Assembly: GCA_937877465.1 (NCBI GenBank)
Contig: CALFIT010000155.1
Location: 1 to 25,109 of the forward strand
Direction: 5' to 3'
From: an uncultured Bacteroidales bacterium
Lineage (GTDB): Bacteria > Bacteroidota > Bacteroidia > Bacteroidales > F082
Length of the DNA: 25,109 bases
Part shown: positions 6,477-14,832 of the stretch, piece by piece
How the letters are laid out: each line of letters begins with the position of its first letter
Numbering within the stretch: the first letter of the stretch is position 1
Made by a program: the position numbers and the translations under genes
The notes under the pieces: model-generated
Database searches by the model: none
What the model saw: only the letters and a program-made list of their open reading frames with translations
What the model was told of the DNA's origin: nothing

Positions 6477-7895
6477 ATGAAAAACAAGTTTTTACACTTC
6501 GTCATCGGCCTTTTCGTGTTGGCCATGATGACCGCCTGTGGCGAAAAGAAAGAAGCGGAAGTCCGCAAGGGCAACTACCGCATCGTCGACAACGCCATCG
6601 TCTTCGACGAACCGCAACGCATTGAGGGACAGCAGAGTGTGCTGCAATTCAAGGTTGACCCGATTGAGAACGTGCGCATCGGCTTCATCGGCCTCGGCAT
6701 GCGCGGTCCCGATGCCGTCGATCGCATGACCTACATCGACGGCGTGACCGTGGTGGCCTTGTGCGACATCGAGCCTGACCGCGTCGAGGCCGTGCAGACC
6801 AACATCTTGGAGAAGAAAGGCCTGCCCCGCGCCGCCGCCTACACGGGTCGCGAGGCTTGGAAAGAGCTTTGCGAGCGCGACGACATCGACCTCGTGTATA
6901 TCTGCACCAACTGGCAGACCCACGTCCCGATGGCCGTCTATGCCATGCAACACGGCAAGCACGTGGCCGTCGAAGTGCCTGCCGCCACCTCCCTCGATGA
7001 GTGCTGGCAACTCGTCGATGTGGCTGAACAGACCCAACGCCACTGCATGATGCTCGAAAACTGCTGCTACGACTTCTTCGAGCTGACCACGCTCAACCTT
7101 GCCCAGCAGGGCTTGCTCGGCGAGCTCATCCACGGCGAGGGCGCCTACATCCACAACCTTGAACCTTACTGGCACGAGTATTACGAGAACTGGCGCCTTG
7201 AGTTCAACCAGAGCCATGTCGGTGACGTGTATCCCACCCACGGCCTCGGCCCCCTCTGCCAGACCTTCAACATCCATCGCGGCGACCGCATGAAGACCCT
7301 CGTGGCGATGGGCACACCGTCCTACAACGGCAAGAAAATCGCCAAGGAGATGATGGGCGTCGACGACTTCGCCAACGGCGACATGACCACCACGATGATC
7401 CAGACCGAAAAGGGCAAAACCTTGCTCATCGAGCATGACGTCTATAACTACCGTCCTTACAACCGCCTGTTCCAAGTGACGGGTTCGGAAGGCTTTGCCA
7501 ACAAATACCCCATCGAGGGCTTCACCCTTTTGGAAGACAAGCTGCCCGAAGGCTTCTTGGCCGAAGGCCAGCACCTCAACCCGCACGGCTTCGTGCCTGC
7601 TGAGGTGCGCGACAAGGTGCTGAGCGAATACCTCCACCCCATCGCCAAGGACATCGAAGCCAAGGCCAAGGAAGTGGGCGGTCACGGCGGCATGGACTTC
7701 ATCATGGACTACCGCCTCATCTATTGCCTGCACAACGGCCTGCCGTTGGACGAGGACGTGTATGACGCCGCCGAATGGTCGTGCCTCGGCGAGCTGACCG
7801 CCGCCAGCATCGCCAACGGCGGGATGCCCGTCCGAATGCCCGACTTCACACGCGGGGATTGGGACAAGGTCAAAGGGTATCGTCACGCGGAGTGA
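6477..7895 (+). CDS. GH109 family glycosidase, probable alpha-N-acetylgalactosaminidase lipoprotein
   Basis: The 472-residue protein starts with a lipoprotein signal (lipobox MTAC, Cys21). An NAD-binding Rossmann fold follows: GFIGLGMRG (69-77), with the ribose-binding acid in ALCDIEPDR (D97). Other GH109 blocks are CTNWQTHVPMAVYAMQHGKH (143-162), EVPAATS with E166, CCYDF with Y198, YPTHGLGP with Y252/H255, and GGHGGMDF in the C-terminal part. GH109 enzymes cleave terminal alpha-GalNAc, as in blood-group A or Tn structures, by an NAD-dependent oxidation-elimination-addition mechanism. The spacing of these residues fits my recollection of the Elizabethkingia enzyme. Lipidation suggests the periplasm or outer membrane. 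The divergent N-acetylhexosamine-kinase-like gene may handle the released sugar. A different Gfo/Idh/MocA oxidoreductase is less likely. Confidence 0.9.
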   Translation: MKNKFLHFVIGLFVLAMMTACGEKKEAEVRKGNYRIVDNAIVFDEPQRIEGQQSVLQFKVDPIENVRIGFIGLGMRGPDAVDRMTYIDGVTVVALCDIEPDRVEAVQTNILEKKGLPRAAAYTGREAWKELCERDDIDLVYICTNWQTHVPMAVYAMQHGKHVAVEVPAATSLDECWQLVDVAEQTQRHCMMLENCCYDFFELTTLNLAQQGLLGELIHGEGAYIHNLEPYWHEYYENWRLEFNQSHVGDVYPTHGLGPLCQTFNIHRGDRMKTLVAMGTPSYNGKKIAKEMMGVDDFANGDMTTTMIQTEKGKTLLIEHDVYNYRPYNRLFQVTGSEGFANKYPIEGFTLLEDKLPEGFLAEGQHLNPHGFVPAEVRDKVLSEYLHPIAKDIEAKAKEVGGHGGMDFIMDYRLIYCLHNGLPLDEDVYDAAEWSCLGELTAASIANGGMPVRMPDFTRGDWDKVKGYRHAE

Positions 7896-7896
7896 T

Positions 7897-9849
7897 TCAC
7901 TTCACCGCCACCGACTTGAAGAAAATCTCGGCGTCTTTCCAGACGGTGTAGTCGCGGGCGTAAAGCAAATTCATCTGGTTGAGGACATCGGTTTCGATGT
8001 CCTTTTCCATATACGAAGCGGGATGATAGACGCCTTTGCGGATCTTGGGCAGCTTCTGCGACTCGTCGGCGGGCGTGCAATAACCCACCCACGTCTTGCG
8101 ACCCAACAAGACCAAGACGGCGTTTTTGAGGAACCTTACCGGCTGCTTCACCACCAAGGCCAAAGGCAGCCAGAAGAGGATGCTGAACGCGCTCGTCACG
8201 ATGTCGAAAAGGCGTTTGTTGCGGCGGTTGGGCTTGGTGTCTATCGCCTTGATGTCAACGGTGTAGAGGTCGCCGCGCGTGTTGATGCTGTTGCTGCCGA
8301 TGATGGAGAGGCTGTCCTCGGGCGCAATCTTGTAATCGACGTTGGAGGCGTGCCAGTCCACCATCTTGTCGATGATGACCTGATGCGGCACGTCCTTCGA
8401 GCAGAAGATGACCTCCGTGATCTTGTAAATCTCGATGATGTCGGGCACTTGGGCCATGTTTCCAATGAAGCCTTCAGGTGCCTCGCCTTGCGTCTCCGAA
8501 CTCACCAACCCGATGAAATCCGGCTTGATGGAAGTGCTTTCGAGGATGGCATTGACCCGTTGCGTTTCCTCGGGGCTGCCGATGACCAAGAAGCGTTTTT
8601 TCTCCGTCCGCTTCGACTGGAAGTTCTCGTTGCCCATCAAGATGCCGATGAAGCGCGTGAGGCTCATTTCCAAGGCCAACCAAAGCATTCCGAAGAGGAT
8701 CAACGCCCTCGAAAAACGCAGGCTTTCGGGCAGCAAGGCATACAGCACCAAAATGACGCCACTGCCGACAGCCACGCCCAAGATGCTTTTCGCGATGCTG
8801 TAAGGCTTATCATAACCGCCTGTAAAATAAGTAGATAACAACCAAATCAGGATATAAATCGGCAGGACGACGGCAAAGAGTACGGTGGGATAAGTGCCCA
8901 CGCCGCCATAGACGTTGCCGTGACCCCAAAAATAACTGATGGCCGCCAAGCCGCCGTAGCCCAACACCGCATCGAGGAACGGGATGGCCGCCTTGTGGAA
9001 AAACTGCGACACCAAAGCGAAGAACGCCTTGATGTAGATGGCCATATTAATAAGGAAAGAGAACGACTTGGCCCATGTGTTGCCGAAGTGCTTCTTGGCG
9101 AAGATCTCCATGGCACGATAGAACACGAAGACGTAATTGACGCTGGTCTTCTTGGTGCTCTCGCCCTTGTAGTGGATGATGCGCGTCTCGGGGAAATAGT
9201 AGTTCTTGTAGCCGCCCTGCGTGATGCGGTACGACAGGTCGATGTCCTCGCCGTACATGAAGAAGGTCTCGTCCAACAGGCCGACCTTGTCCAAGGTCTC
9301 GCGCCGCATGAGCATGAAGGCACCGGCCAAAATCTCCACCTCGTTGGTCGCGTCGTCGGGCAGATGGCCCATGTAGTAATGCGCAAACCGTTTGGAGTGC
9401 GGGAAGAGCTTGCAGAGGCCGAACATCTTGTAGAACGCCGTCGCGGGCGTGGGCAGGCCGCGCTTCGACTCAGGCAGGAACTGTCCCTTGCCGTCCACCA
9501 TCTTCACGCCGAGGCCGCCCGCGTCGGGGTGACTGTCCATGAAGGCGAGACACTTCGCGAAGGTGTCGTCCTCCACCACCGTGTCGGGGTTGAGGAGCAG
9601 GACATACTCCCCCGTCGAAACGCGGATGGCTTGGTTGTTGGCACGACTGAAGCCCACATTCTCCTTGTTGGCGATGACCTTCACCTCGGGGAACTTCCGT
9701 GCCAACATCTTCAACGAGCCGTCGACGGAGTTGTTGTCGACCACAAACACCTCACCTTCGATGCCTTGCATGGCGCGGCGCACCGAGTGCAGGCATTGTT
9801 CGAGGAAATACTCGACGTTGTAGTTGACGATGACGACGGAGAGTTTCAC
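7897..9849 (-). CDS. GT2 glycosyltransferase fused to a membrane / degenerate polyprenyl-phosphate sugar transferase-like region
   Basis: The 650-residue protein opens with a family 2 glycosyltransferase: SVVIVNYN (4-11), VVDNNSVDGS (36-45), LLLNPDT (84-90, metal/nucleotide binding) and GEDIDLSYR (200-208). Several membrane segments follow at about 265-400. A Rossmann-like block starts at KKRFLVIGS (417-425), and a C-terminal segment at KRLFDIVTSAFSILFWLPLAL resembles the start of WbaP/PglC-type sugar-1-phosphate transferases. The catalytic DE and later motifs of those transferases are not seen, so the C-terminal part is probably non-catalytic. The likely role is transfer of a nucleotide sugar in envelope polysaccharide or lipid-linked glycan synthesis at the inner membrane. 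It converges on GH109 with one base between stops and lies downstream of alkaline phosphatase. Confidence 0.82.
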   Translation of the reverse strand: MKLSVVIVNYNVEYFLEQCLHSVRRAMQGIEGEVFVVDNNSVDGSLKMLARKFPEVKVIANKENVGFSRANNQAIRVSTGEYVLLLNPDTVVEDDTFAKCLAFMDSHPDAGGLGVKMVDGKGQFLPESKRGLPTPATAFYKMFGLCKLFPHSKRFAHYYMGHLPDDATNEVEILAGAFMLMRRETLDKVGLLDETFFMYGEDIDLSYRITQGGYKNYYFPETRIIHYKGESTKKTSVNYVFVFYRAMEIFAKKHFGNTWAKSFSFLINMAIYIKAFFALVSQFFHKAAIPFLDAVLGYGGLAAISYFWGHGNVYGGVGTYPTVLFAVVLPIYILIWLLSTYFTGGYDKPYSIAKSILGVAVGSGVILVLYALLPESLRFSRALILFGMLWLALEMSLTRFIGILMGNENFQSKRTEKKRFLVIGSPEETQRVNAILESTSIKPDFIGLVSSETQGEAPEGFIGNMAQVPDIIEIYKITEVIFCSKDVPHQVIIDKMVDWHASNVDYKIAPEDSLSIIGSNSINTRGDLYTVDIKAIDTKPNRRNKRLFDIVTSAFSILFWLPLALVVKQPVRFLKNAVLVLLGRKTWVGYCTPADESQKLPKIRKGVYHPASYMEKDIETDVLNQMNLLYARDYTVWKDAEIFFKSVAVK

Positions 9850-9858
9850 TGCTTTCTG

Positions 9859-9927
9859 GACTTCGGGACGCGGGACTTCGGGACGCGGGACGACGACTCG
9901 CAGTCTCGTGTCCCGAAGTCTCGTGTC
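9859..9927. repeat. GACTTCGGGACGCGG tandem repeat with inverted copy
   Basis: Two perfect 15-base units of GACTTCGGGACGCGG occupy 9859-9888. An inverted variant (GTCTCGTGTCCCGAAGTC, then TCGTGTC) covers 9903-9927. GACTTCGGGAC at 9874-9884 pairs with GTCCCGAAGTC at 9910-9920, giving an 11-base stem. It fills most of the gap between the alkaline phosphatase stop and the GT2 start. There is no T run, so a terminator role is uncertain. The same family occurs in frame at 3223-3252. Confidence 0.8.
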
Positions 9928-9939
9928 AAATACGTATCA

Positions 9940-11109
9940 TTACTCCGGCTTTGAATCCAAATTGGTCCTCACGGCCTTGATTCTCGGCCCTTCGCCTTCC
10001 GGCAGGCCGTCGCCGATGTTTTCCAAACCACAGGCATTCAATATCTTACCCTTGATAGCCGTGTTCTGCATCCAACCCGTGAACTGCTCGGCACCCGGAC
10101 CGTAGGCATACACCATCACCGGCAGGCAGGTGTGGCTGTGGGTGGAATACTGGAACGACACGTTGGTGTATTTGCCTTGCAGGTCGGGCATAGTCAGGCC
10201 GCCCGTCTCGTGGTCGGCAGTGACGACGACCAAGGTGTTGCCGTGTTCCTCGGCATAGTCTAACGCGATTTGGATGGCATGGCTGAAATCCAGCACCTCA
10301 TCCACCATATAAGCCGAGTCGTTGGCATGGCAGGCGAAGTCGATCTGCGAGCCTTCCACCATGAGGAAGAAACCGTTTTCGGCGCCGTCGAGGGTCTTGA
10401 TGGCGGTCTTCACGGCACGCGGCAGGAAGTCACCACGCTCAGCCGCAGGCGGCATGTGGTCTTTGTCGGCCAGAACCAAGTATTTCTTGCAGGTCAGGTC
10501 GATATTATCCAAAGTGTCGTACACCTTCCAGCCGAGTTCGTTCTCCATGCGCTCAATCAGGTTGAGGCTGTCCTTGCGCTGGTTGAAGTGCTTGCGACCG
10601 CCGCCGATGGCAAGGTTGATGTTGTCGGCCTCGGCCAACTGGAGGGCGATGTCCTCATACTGGCGACGATGCGGCACCTTGGCGTAGAAGCAGGCGGGCG
10701 TGGCATGGGTGATGTAGCTCGTCACGACGAGGCCCGTCTCCTTGCCCTGTTCGGCAAAGACTTCGAGCAAGGTCTTGACCGGAATCGTGTCGGGGTTCAT
10801 GCCGACCATGGCGTTTTTGGTCTTGTGGTCGCTGGCGAGAGCCGTGCCACCGGCAGCCGAGTCGGTGATGTCGTTGCTGGCCGAATGGGTATCCACCACG
10901 CCGATGTAGGGGAACTTGGGGAAGACCAAGTCCTGGCGCGAGGCCAACATGCCGGCATAGACTTGCGGCAAGGCCGTGCCATCGCCGATGAAGTAGATGA
11001 CGTTCAAGGCCTTAGGCGGTTCAGGAGTCGTTTCTTTCTTGTTGCCGCACGACGACAACACGCCCATGAGCAGCAGGGCGGATAGTGATAAAATCGATAG
11101 TTTTTTCAT
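9940..11109 (-). CDS. Alkaline phosphatase, lipoprotein
   Basis: The 389-residue product has a lipoprotein signal (MKKLSILSLSALLLMGVLSS then C21). Alkaline phosphatase motifs follow in order: YFIGDG with metal-binding D43, DSAAGGTA with nucleophile S84, THATPACFYA, MVEGSQIDFACHAND with the Glu/Asp/His metal ligands, TADHETGG, and STHSHTCLPV with the last His. The enzyme hydrolyses phosphomonoesters using two Zn and one Mg, here likely anchored in the periplasm or outer membrane to release phosphate. A longer frame begins at 11298 but runs through an inverted repeat, so the start at 11109 with the signal peptide is chosen. It follows the split transketolase on the same strand after 169 bases. 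Confidence 0.92.
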   Translation of the reverse strand: MKKLSILSLSALLLMGVLSSCGNKKETTPEPPKALNVIYFIGDGTALPQVYAGMLASRQDLVFPKFPYIGVVDTHSASNDITDSAAGGTALASDHKTKNAMVGMNPDTIPVKTLLEVFAEQGKETGLVVTSYITHATPACFYAKVPHRRQYEDIALQLAEADNINLAIGGGRKHFNQRKDSLNLIERMENELGWKVYDTLDNIDLTCKKYLVLADKDHMPPAAERGDFLPRAVKTAIKTLDGAENGFFLMVEGSQIDFACHANDSAYMVDEVLDFSHAIQIALDYAEEHGNTLVVVTADHETGGLTMPDLQGKYTNVSFQYSTHSHTCLPVMVYAYGPGAEQFTGWMQNTAIKGKILNACGLENIGDGLPEGEGPRIKAVRTNLDSKPE

Positions 11110-11148
11110 ATTGGTAGAGATAATTACTTTGATATTCAACTGACTGCC

Positions 11149-11250
11149 GCTTCGCGTCATTGCGAGGAGGAACGACGAAGCAATCCAGTATGTGACCATT
11201 CCGTTGGCTTCATGTCTGGATGGCTTCGTGCCTCGCCATGACGCAAAGCG
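11149..11250. repeat. Large inverted repeat (GCGTCATTGCGAGG-type, MITE-like)
   Basis: The left arm at 11149-11188 begins GCTTCGCGTCATTGCGAGG and ends GAAGCAATCCAG. The right arm at 11216-11250 begins CTGGATGGCTTCGTG and ends CATGACGCAAAGCG. They are inverted copies with a few mismatches and a short indel around a ~27-base loop. This core (CGTCATTGCGAGG...GAAGCAATCC) is a known type of dispersed repeat in many bacteria. It carries no gene, and lies between the transketolase stop and the alkaline phosphatase start. Confidence 0.85.
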
Positions 11251-11278
11251 ACTATAAAACAACATAATTAATTCTGTT

Positions 11279-12232
11279 TTATTGCTTGCGGGCCACAACT
11301 TTTTTCACGGCTTCCACGATGTCGGGCGTGTCCAAGTGATAGGCTTTCAGCAGCTCGTCGGGCGTGCCGCTTTGTCCGAACACATCGTTGACGGCCACCA
11401 TCTCCATCGGGCAAGGCATGTTCAAGGCCAACACCTGCGCGATGCTGTCGCCAAGGCCACCGTTGCGCTGGTGCTCCTCTGCCGTGACCACACAACGGGT
11501 CTTGCTGACCGACTTCAGCACGGCTTCCACGTCCAACGGCTTGATGGTGTGGATGTTGATGAGTTCGGCGTTGATGCCCATCTCCTTCAATATCGGCAGG
11601 GCTTCGACGGCCTTCCACACGAGGTGGCCGCAGGCGAAGATGGTCACGTCGGCGCCTTCGTGCAGCATCTGCGCCTTGCCGATCTCAAACTTTTCGTCGG
11701 CAGGCGTGAAGTTAGGCACTGCCGGGCGACCGAAGCGCAGATACACCGGCCCGTCGTATTCGGCGGCGGCGAGGGTGGCGTTCTTGGTCTGGTTGAAGTC
11801 GCAAGGCACGATGACCGTCATGTTGGGCAGCATCTTCATCAGGCCGATGTCCTCAAGGATTTGGTGCGTCGCGCCGTCCTCGCCGAGGGTGACGCCGGCG
11901 TGGGAGGCGGCAATCTTCACGTTCTTGTTGGAATAGGCCACGCACTGGCGGATTTGGTCGTAGACGCGCCCCGTCGAGAAGGCCGCGAAGGTGCCCGTGA
12001 ACGGCACGAAGCCGCTCAAGGCCATGCCAGCCGCCATGTCAATCATGTTGGCCTCGGCGATGCCTGTCTGGAAGAAACGCTCAGGAAACTCCTTGGCGAA
12101 GGCGCCCATCTTGAGCGAAGGAGTGAGGTCGGCGCAAAAGGCCACCACCTTGGGGTTGCGGCGGCCCGCTTCGAGCAAGCCCTCACCGAATCCCGATCTG
12201 GTATCTTTTTGGTTTTGAATTGTAAAGTCCAT
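11279..12232 (-). CDS. Transketolase, C-terminal subunit (split transketolase)
   Basis: The 317-residue protein covers the pyrimidine-binding and C-terminal domains. Seen are FCADLTPSLKMGAFAKEFPE, the catalytic-glutamate region TGIAEANMIDMAAGMA, the cofactor-site strand FAAFSTGRVYDQIRQ, the HAGVTLGEDGATHQ motif, and a C-terminal domain with INIHTIKPLD and EEHQRNGGLGD. With the N-terminal subunit it would form transketolase, which moves two-carbon units between sugar phosphates using thiamine diphosphate and Mg in the cytosol. The partner gene is upstream on the same strand, but 170 bases of palindromic DNA separate them. Split transketolases are known in other bacteria and archaea; the pair sums to about 600 residues. 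Confidence 0.93.
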   Translation of the reverse strand: MDFTIQNQKDTRSGFGEGLLEAGRRNPKVVAFCADLTPSLKMGAFAKEFPERFFQTGIAEANMIDMAAGMALSGFVPFTGTFAAFSTGRVYDQIRQCVAYSNKNVKIAASHAGVTLGEDGATHQILEDIGLMKMLPNMTVIVPCDFNQTKNATLAAAEYDGPVYLRFGRPAVPNFTPADEKFEIGKAQMLHEGADVTIFACGHLVWKAVEALPILKEMGINAELINIHTIKPLDVEAVLKSVSKTRCVVTAEEHQRNGGLGDSIAQVLALNMPCPMEMVAVNDVFGQSGTPDELLKAYHLDTPDIVEAVKKVVARKQ

Positions 12233-12248
12233 ATTCTTCTATTTTTTG

Positions 12249-12402
12249 TCACAAAACCTTCAAAACCTACAAAACTGTTTATGTATGAGGTTACGGCGCC
12301 CAACTGGGTCGCCGATGGAAAGCAGGCCAGTTGGCTGCTTTCCACAAACCTCAACTTTGTCTTGTACGAAATAGGTTTTGCATTGTTTTGTATGTTTTGT
12401 GA
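12249..12402. repeat. Long imperfect hairpin between the transketolase subunit genes
   Basis: The outer left arm (12249-12275, TCACAAAACCTTCAAAACC and on) is the near-complement of the right arm (12375-12402, GTTTTGCATTGTTTTG and on, ending TTTTGTGA). Inside, GAGGTT pairs with AACCTC, and a perfect inner stem GGAAAGCAG/CTGCTTTCC lies at 12317-12343. The right arm touches the stop codon of the N-subunit. It may be a folded element in the mRNA between the two subunits, or a small MITE. Confidence 0.7.
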
Positions 12403-13245
12403 TTAATAATCTCCTAAAGTTTCAGTTAGTTGCGAAAGTGCGTTGGCGGCCTGCTCGTCGTTGGGGGCTGAGCCGTGCCACTTGTGGTTGTTCTCCATGA
12501 AGTCGACACCCTTGCCCATAACGGTGTGGGCCAGAATGAGTTGCGGATGACCTTGGAAGGCGTTCTCGCGGGCGAACTTCAGCGTGTTGACGACGGCCTG
12601 CATGTTGTTGCCGCTCATCTCGATGACATTCCAGCCGAAGGCCTCGTACTTGGCGCGGAGGTCGCCGAGGTTGAGCACGTCGTCGGTCGAGCCGTCGATC
12701 TGCTTCTTGTTGTAGTCGATGATGGCCACAAGGTTGTCGACGCCCTTGGCGGGGGCATACATGGCGGCTTCCCAGATTTGGCCTTCTTCCTGCTCGCCGT
12801 CGCCCATGAGGGCAAAGACAAGGTGCTTGTCGCCGTTCAGCCTCTTGGCCTGTGCCGCGCCGACGGCCACCGAAAGCCCTTGTCCGAGCGAGCCTGAGGC
12901 GATGCGGATGCCCGGCAGTCCCTCAGCCGTGGTGGGATGCCCTTGCAGGCGTGTGCCGAGGCGACGGAAGGTGGCCAACTCGCTCACGGGAAAATAGCCG
13001 CGCCGTGCCAAGATGCTGTAGAGCATCGGGCTGATGTGGCCGTTGGAGAGGAAGAACATGTCCTCGCCGTTGCCGTCCATGCGGAAGTTGGCTGGGTCGA
13101 TTTGCATTTGGTCGAAATAAAGGGCGGTGACGATGTCGGTCGCGCCCAACGAGCCGCCCGGATGCCCCGACTGACACCCATGCACCATGCGGATGATGTC
13201 GCGGCGCACCTGAGAGGCGATTCTTTCCAATTCGTTGATAATCAT
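12403..13245 (-). CDS. Transketolase, N-terminal (ThDP-binding) subunit
   Basis: The 280-residue protein contains the thiamine-diphosphate domain. GCQSGHPGGSLGATD supplies conserved His and Gly contacts. FFLSNGHISPMLYSILA and HPTTAEGLPGI follow. The cofactor motif runs from LMGDGEQEEGQIWEA to IDYNKKQ (GDG ... N), and the domain ends with the VMGKGVDFMENNHKWHG segment. It complements the downstream C-terminal subunit at 11279-12232. The non-oxidative pentose phosphate pathway is the usual role. Two -7 boxes lie upstream (13280-13287 and 13305-13312), so this gene starts the minus-strand transcription unit and diverges from the TPR operon. Confidence 0.93.
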   Translation of the reverse strand: MIINELERIASQVRRDIIRMVHGCQSGHPGGSLGATDIVTALYFDQMQIDPANFRMDGNGEDMFFLSNGHISPMLYSILARRGYFPVSELATFRRLGTRLQGHPTTAEGLPGIRIASGSLGQGLSVAVGAAQAKRLNGDKHLVFALMGDGEQEEGQIWEAAMYAPAKGVDNLVAIIDYNKKQIDGSTDDVLNLGDLRAKYEAFGWNVIEMSGNNMQAVVNTLKFARENAFQGHPQLILAHTVMGKGVDFMENNHKWHGSAPNDEQAANALSQLTETLGDY

Positions 13246-13279
13246 ATAGAAATGCTTTTGATTTGTTGTTTTCTGCGGG

Positions 13280-13349
13280 CAAAGTTAAGGATAAATTCCG
13301 CGAACAAAGATACAAAATTCCTCCATTCCCGCACTTTTTATTACTTTTG
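13280..13349. promoter_or_regulatory. Divergent promoter region, transketolase / TPR operon
   Basis: On the minus strand TAACTTTG (13280-13287) and TATCTTTG (13305-13312) both match TAnnTTTG and face the transketolase N gene. On the plus strand TACTTTTG (13342-13349) lies 19 bases before the TPR gene ATG at 13369. The two minus-strand boxes could be alternative starts. Confidence 0.55.
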
Positions 13350-13368
13350 CACAAAATTTCTGACAAAA

Positions 13369-14832
13369 ATGTTTGAAGACGACGATTTTGAAGACTATTT
13401 GGAAGAGGAAAACGAGCGCAAGGCGGCCATAGAACGCTATGAGGACATGCTGAAGGCCCACGACTCGGTGTACTTCGACAGCGAGGAGTTCGGATTCATC
13501 ATCGACCACTACACGCAGCACAACGAGCTGAAACGCTCGCGGCAAGCCGTTGAGTTGGCCATGGCACAACATCCCGAAAGCAACGCACTGAAAATCAAGC
13601 TTGCACGACAATACCTGCTCGAAAACGACGCCCAACGCGCCTTCGAGATCATGCAACGGGTGGAACGCGACGAGGACGACGACCCCGACTATTTCCTCAC
13701 CCTCGGCTCGTGTTTGGCCGTCTTGGGCAAGTCGAAAGAGGCCATTGAGAACTACTTCAGCGCGTTGCCCTACTTCGACGAGGACGAGAAGTTTGACCTC
13801 TACAACGCCATCGCCTACGAATACCAACGCCTCCAGAAATACGACCTCGCCTTGGAGTTCTACGACAAGGCCCTCCCCTACGCCGCCGACGACATCGACA
13901 CGCTCTATCACGAGATACGCTGCTGCTACCTCAGCGCGGGCCGCAAGGAGGAAGCCATCGCATTCTTCCAGAAACTCATCGACAAGGACCCGTACAACAG
14001 CAAGGCATGGACCAACATCGGCGACGTCTACCGCATGTTGGGCAAATACGAGGAAAGCATCGACCCCTATGAATACGCCCTCAGCATCGACCCCGAAGAC
14101 CTCTGGACCAACATGCACCTCGCCGACATCTACTACGACCTTGGACGCTACAAGGAAGCCATCGACACCCTCGAAGAAGCCCTTCGCAACGGCGTGGAGA
14201 CCTCGATGATACACACCACCATCGGCGACTGCTACTACCGCCTCAACGACCTGCAAGCCGCCGAAAGCCACTTCCACAAAGCCCTCGAAATCAACCCGAT
14301 GATAGGCACGGGCTACGCTGGACTCGGCTACGTCTTCAGCGACCGTGGCCAAAGCCGCAAGGCCATCAAGTTCTTCGAGAAAGCCATCGAATTAGAGCCT
14401 TGGGAAACCGACCACCTCTACTCCATCGCCACCGACTACATGAAACTCAAGGACTACGACAAGGCCATGGAATACCTGAGGAGGATACAGGAAACGACCC
14501 CGGGAGACCCCGACGCCTACTACTACATCGCCGACCTCTACGGGCAACAGGACAAGATCGACGACGCCATCAACACCATCAAGTTCGGGCTGCTGCAAAC
14601 CGACAACGACTACACGCTGCTCTACCTGTTGGCCTACGCCTACTTCGTCAAAGGCAGCCACAACGACGGCCTCGACGCCCTCGACCAAGCCCTCAGTGCC
14701 GACTTCGAGGTGTGGCCCGAATTCATCGAATACGACCGCGAGCTGCTCGCCAACGACACCGAGATTCTCCAACTCATCGAGCGGCACAAGAAAAACCAAG
14801 AAGCCAATTCCACCGACATCCCCCAAGCATGA
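13369..14832 (+). CDS. Tetratricopeptide repeat (TPR) protein
   Basis: The 487-residue protein begins with a very acidic stretch (MFEDDDFEDYLEEENER). Most of the rest is tandem 34-residue TPR units with W/L-G-Y-A-F-A-P spacing, such as AWTNIGDVYRMLGKYEESID and GYAGLGYVFSDRGQSRKAIK. There is no signal peptide or membrane segment, so it is probably a cytosolic scaffold for protein-protein contacts; its partners are unknown. The start at 13369 follows a -7 box and lies in an AT-rich leader. The longer open frame upstream crosses the divergent promoter and is not used. Its stop overlaps the next ATG (ATGA), heading a four-gene operon with aroE and rlmD. Confidence 0.88.
   Translation: MFEDDDFEDYLEEENERKAAIERYEDMLKAHDSVYFDSEEFGFIIDHYTQHNELKRSRQAVELAMAQHPESNALKIKLARQYLLENDAQRAFEIMQRVERDEDDDPDYFLTLGSCLAVLGKSKEAIENYFSALPYFDEDEKFDLYNAIAYEYQRLQKYDLALEFYDKALPYAADDIDTLYHEIRCCYLSAGRKEEAIAFFQKLIDKDPYNSKAWTNIGDVYRMLGKYEESIDPYEYALSIDPEDLWTNMHLADIYYDLGRYKEAIDTLEEALRNGVETSMIHTTIGDCYYRLNDLQAAESHFHKALEINPMIGTGYAGLGYVFSDRGQSRKAIKFFEKAIELEPWETDHLYSIATDYMKLKDYDKAMEYLRRIQETTPGDPDAYYYIADLYGQQDKIDDAINTIKFGLLQTDNDYTLLYLLAYAYFVKGSHNDGLDALDQALSADFEVWPEFIEYDRELLANDTEILQLIERHKKNQEANSTDIPQA

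Noticed and set aside
6492..7886. 464-codon minus-strand open frame opposite GH109
   Set aside because: Antisense shadow, rich in His/Val/Asp/Gly from complementary codons. The plus strand encodes a clear GH109 protein with lipobox and NAD motif.
11149..11250. Possible insertion sequence ends
   Set aside because: The arms enclose only ~27 bases, and there is no transposase gene or target duplication that I can see.
12937..13368. N-terminal extension of the TPR protein into the transketolase gene
   Set aside because: It would overlap the opposite-strand transketolase gene and span the divergent promoter. The ATG at 13369 follows a -7 box and starts typical protein sequence.
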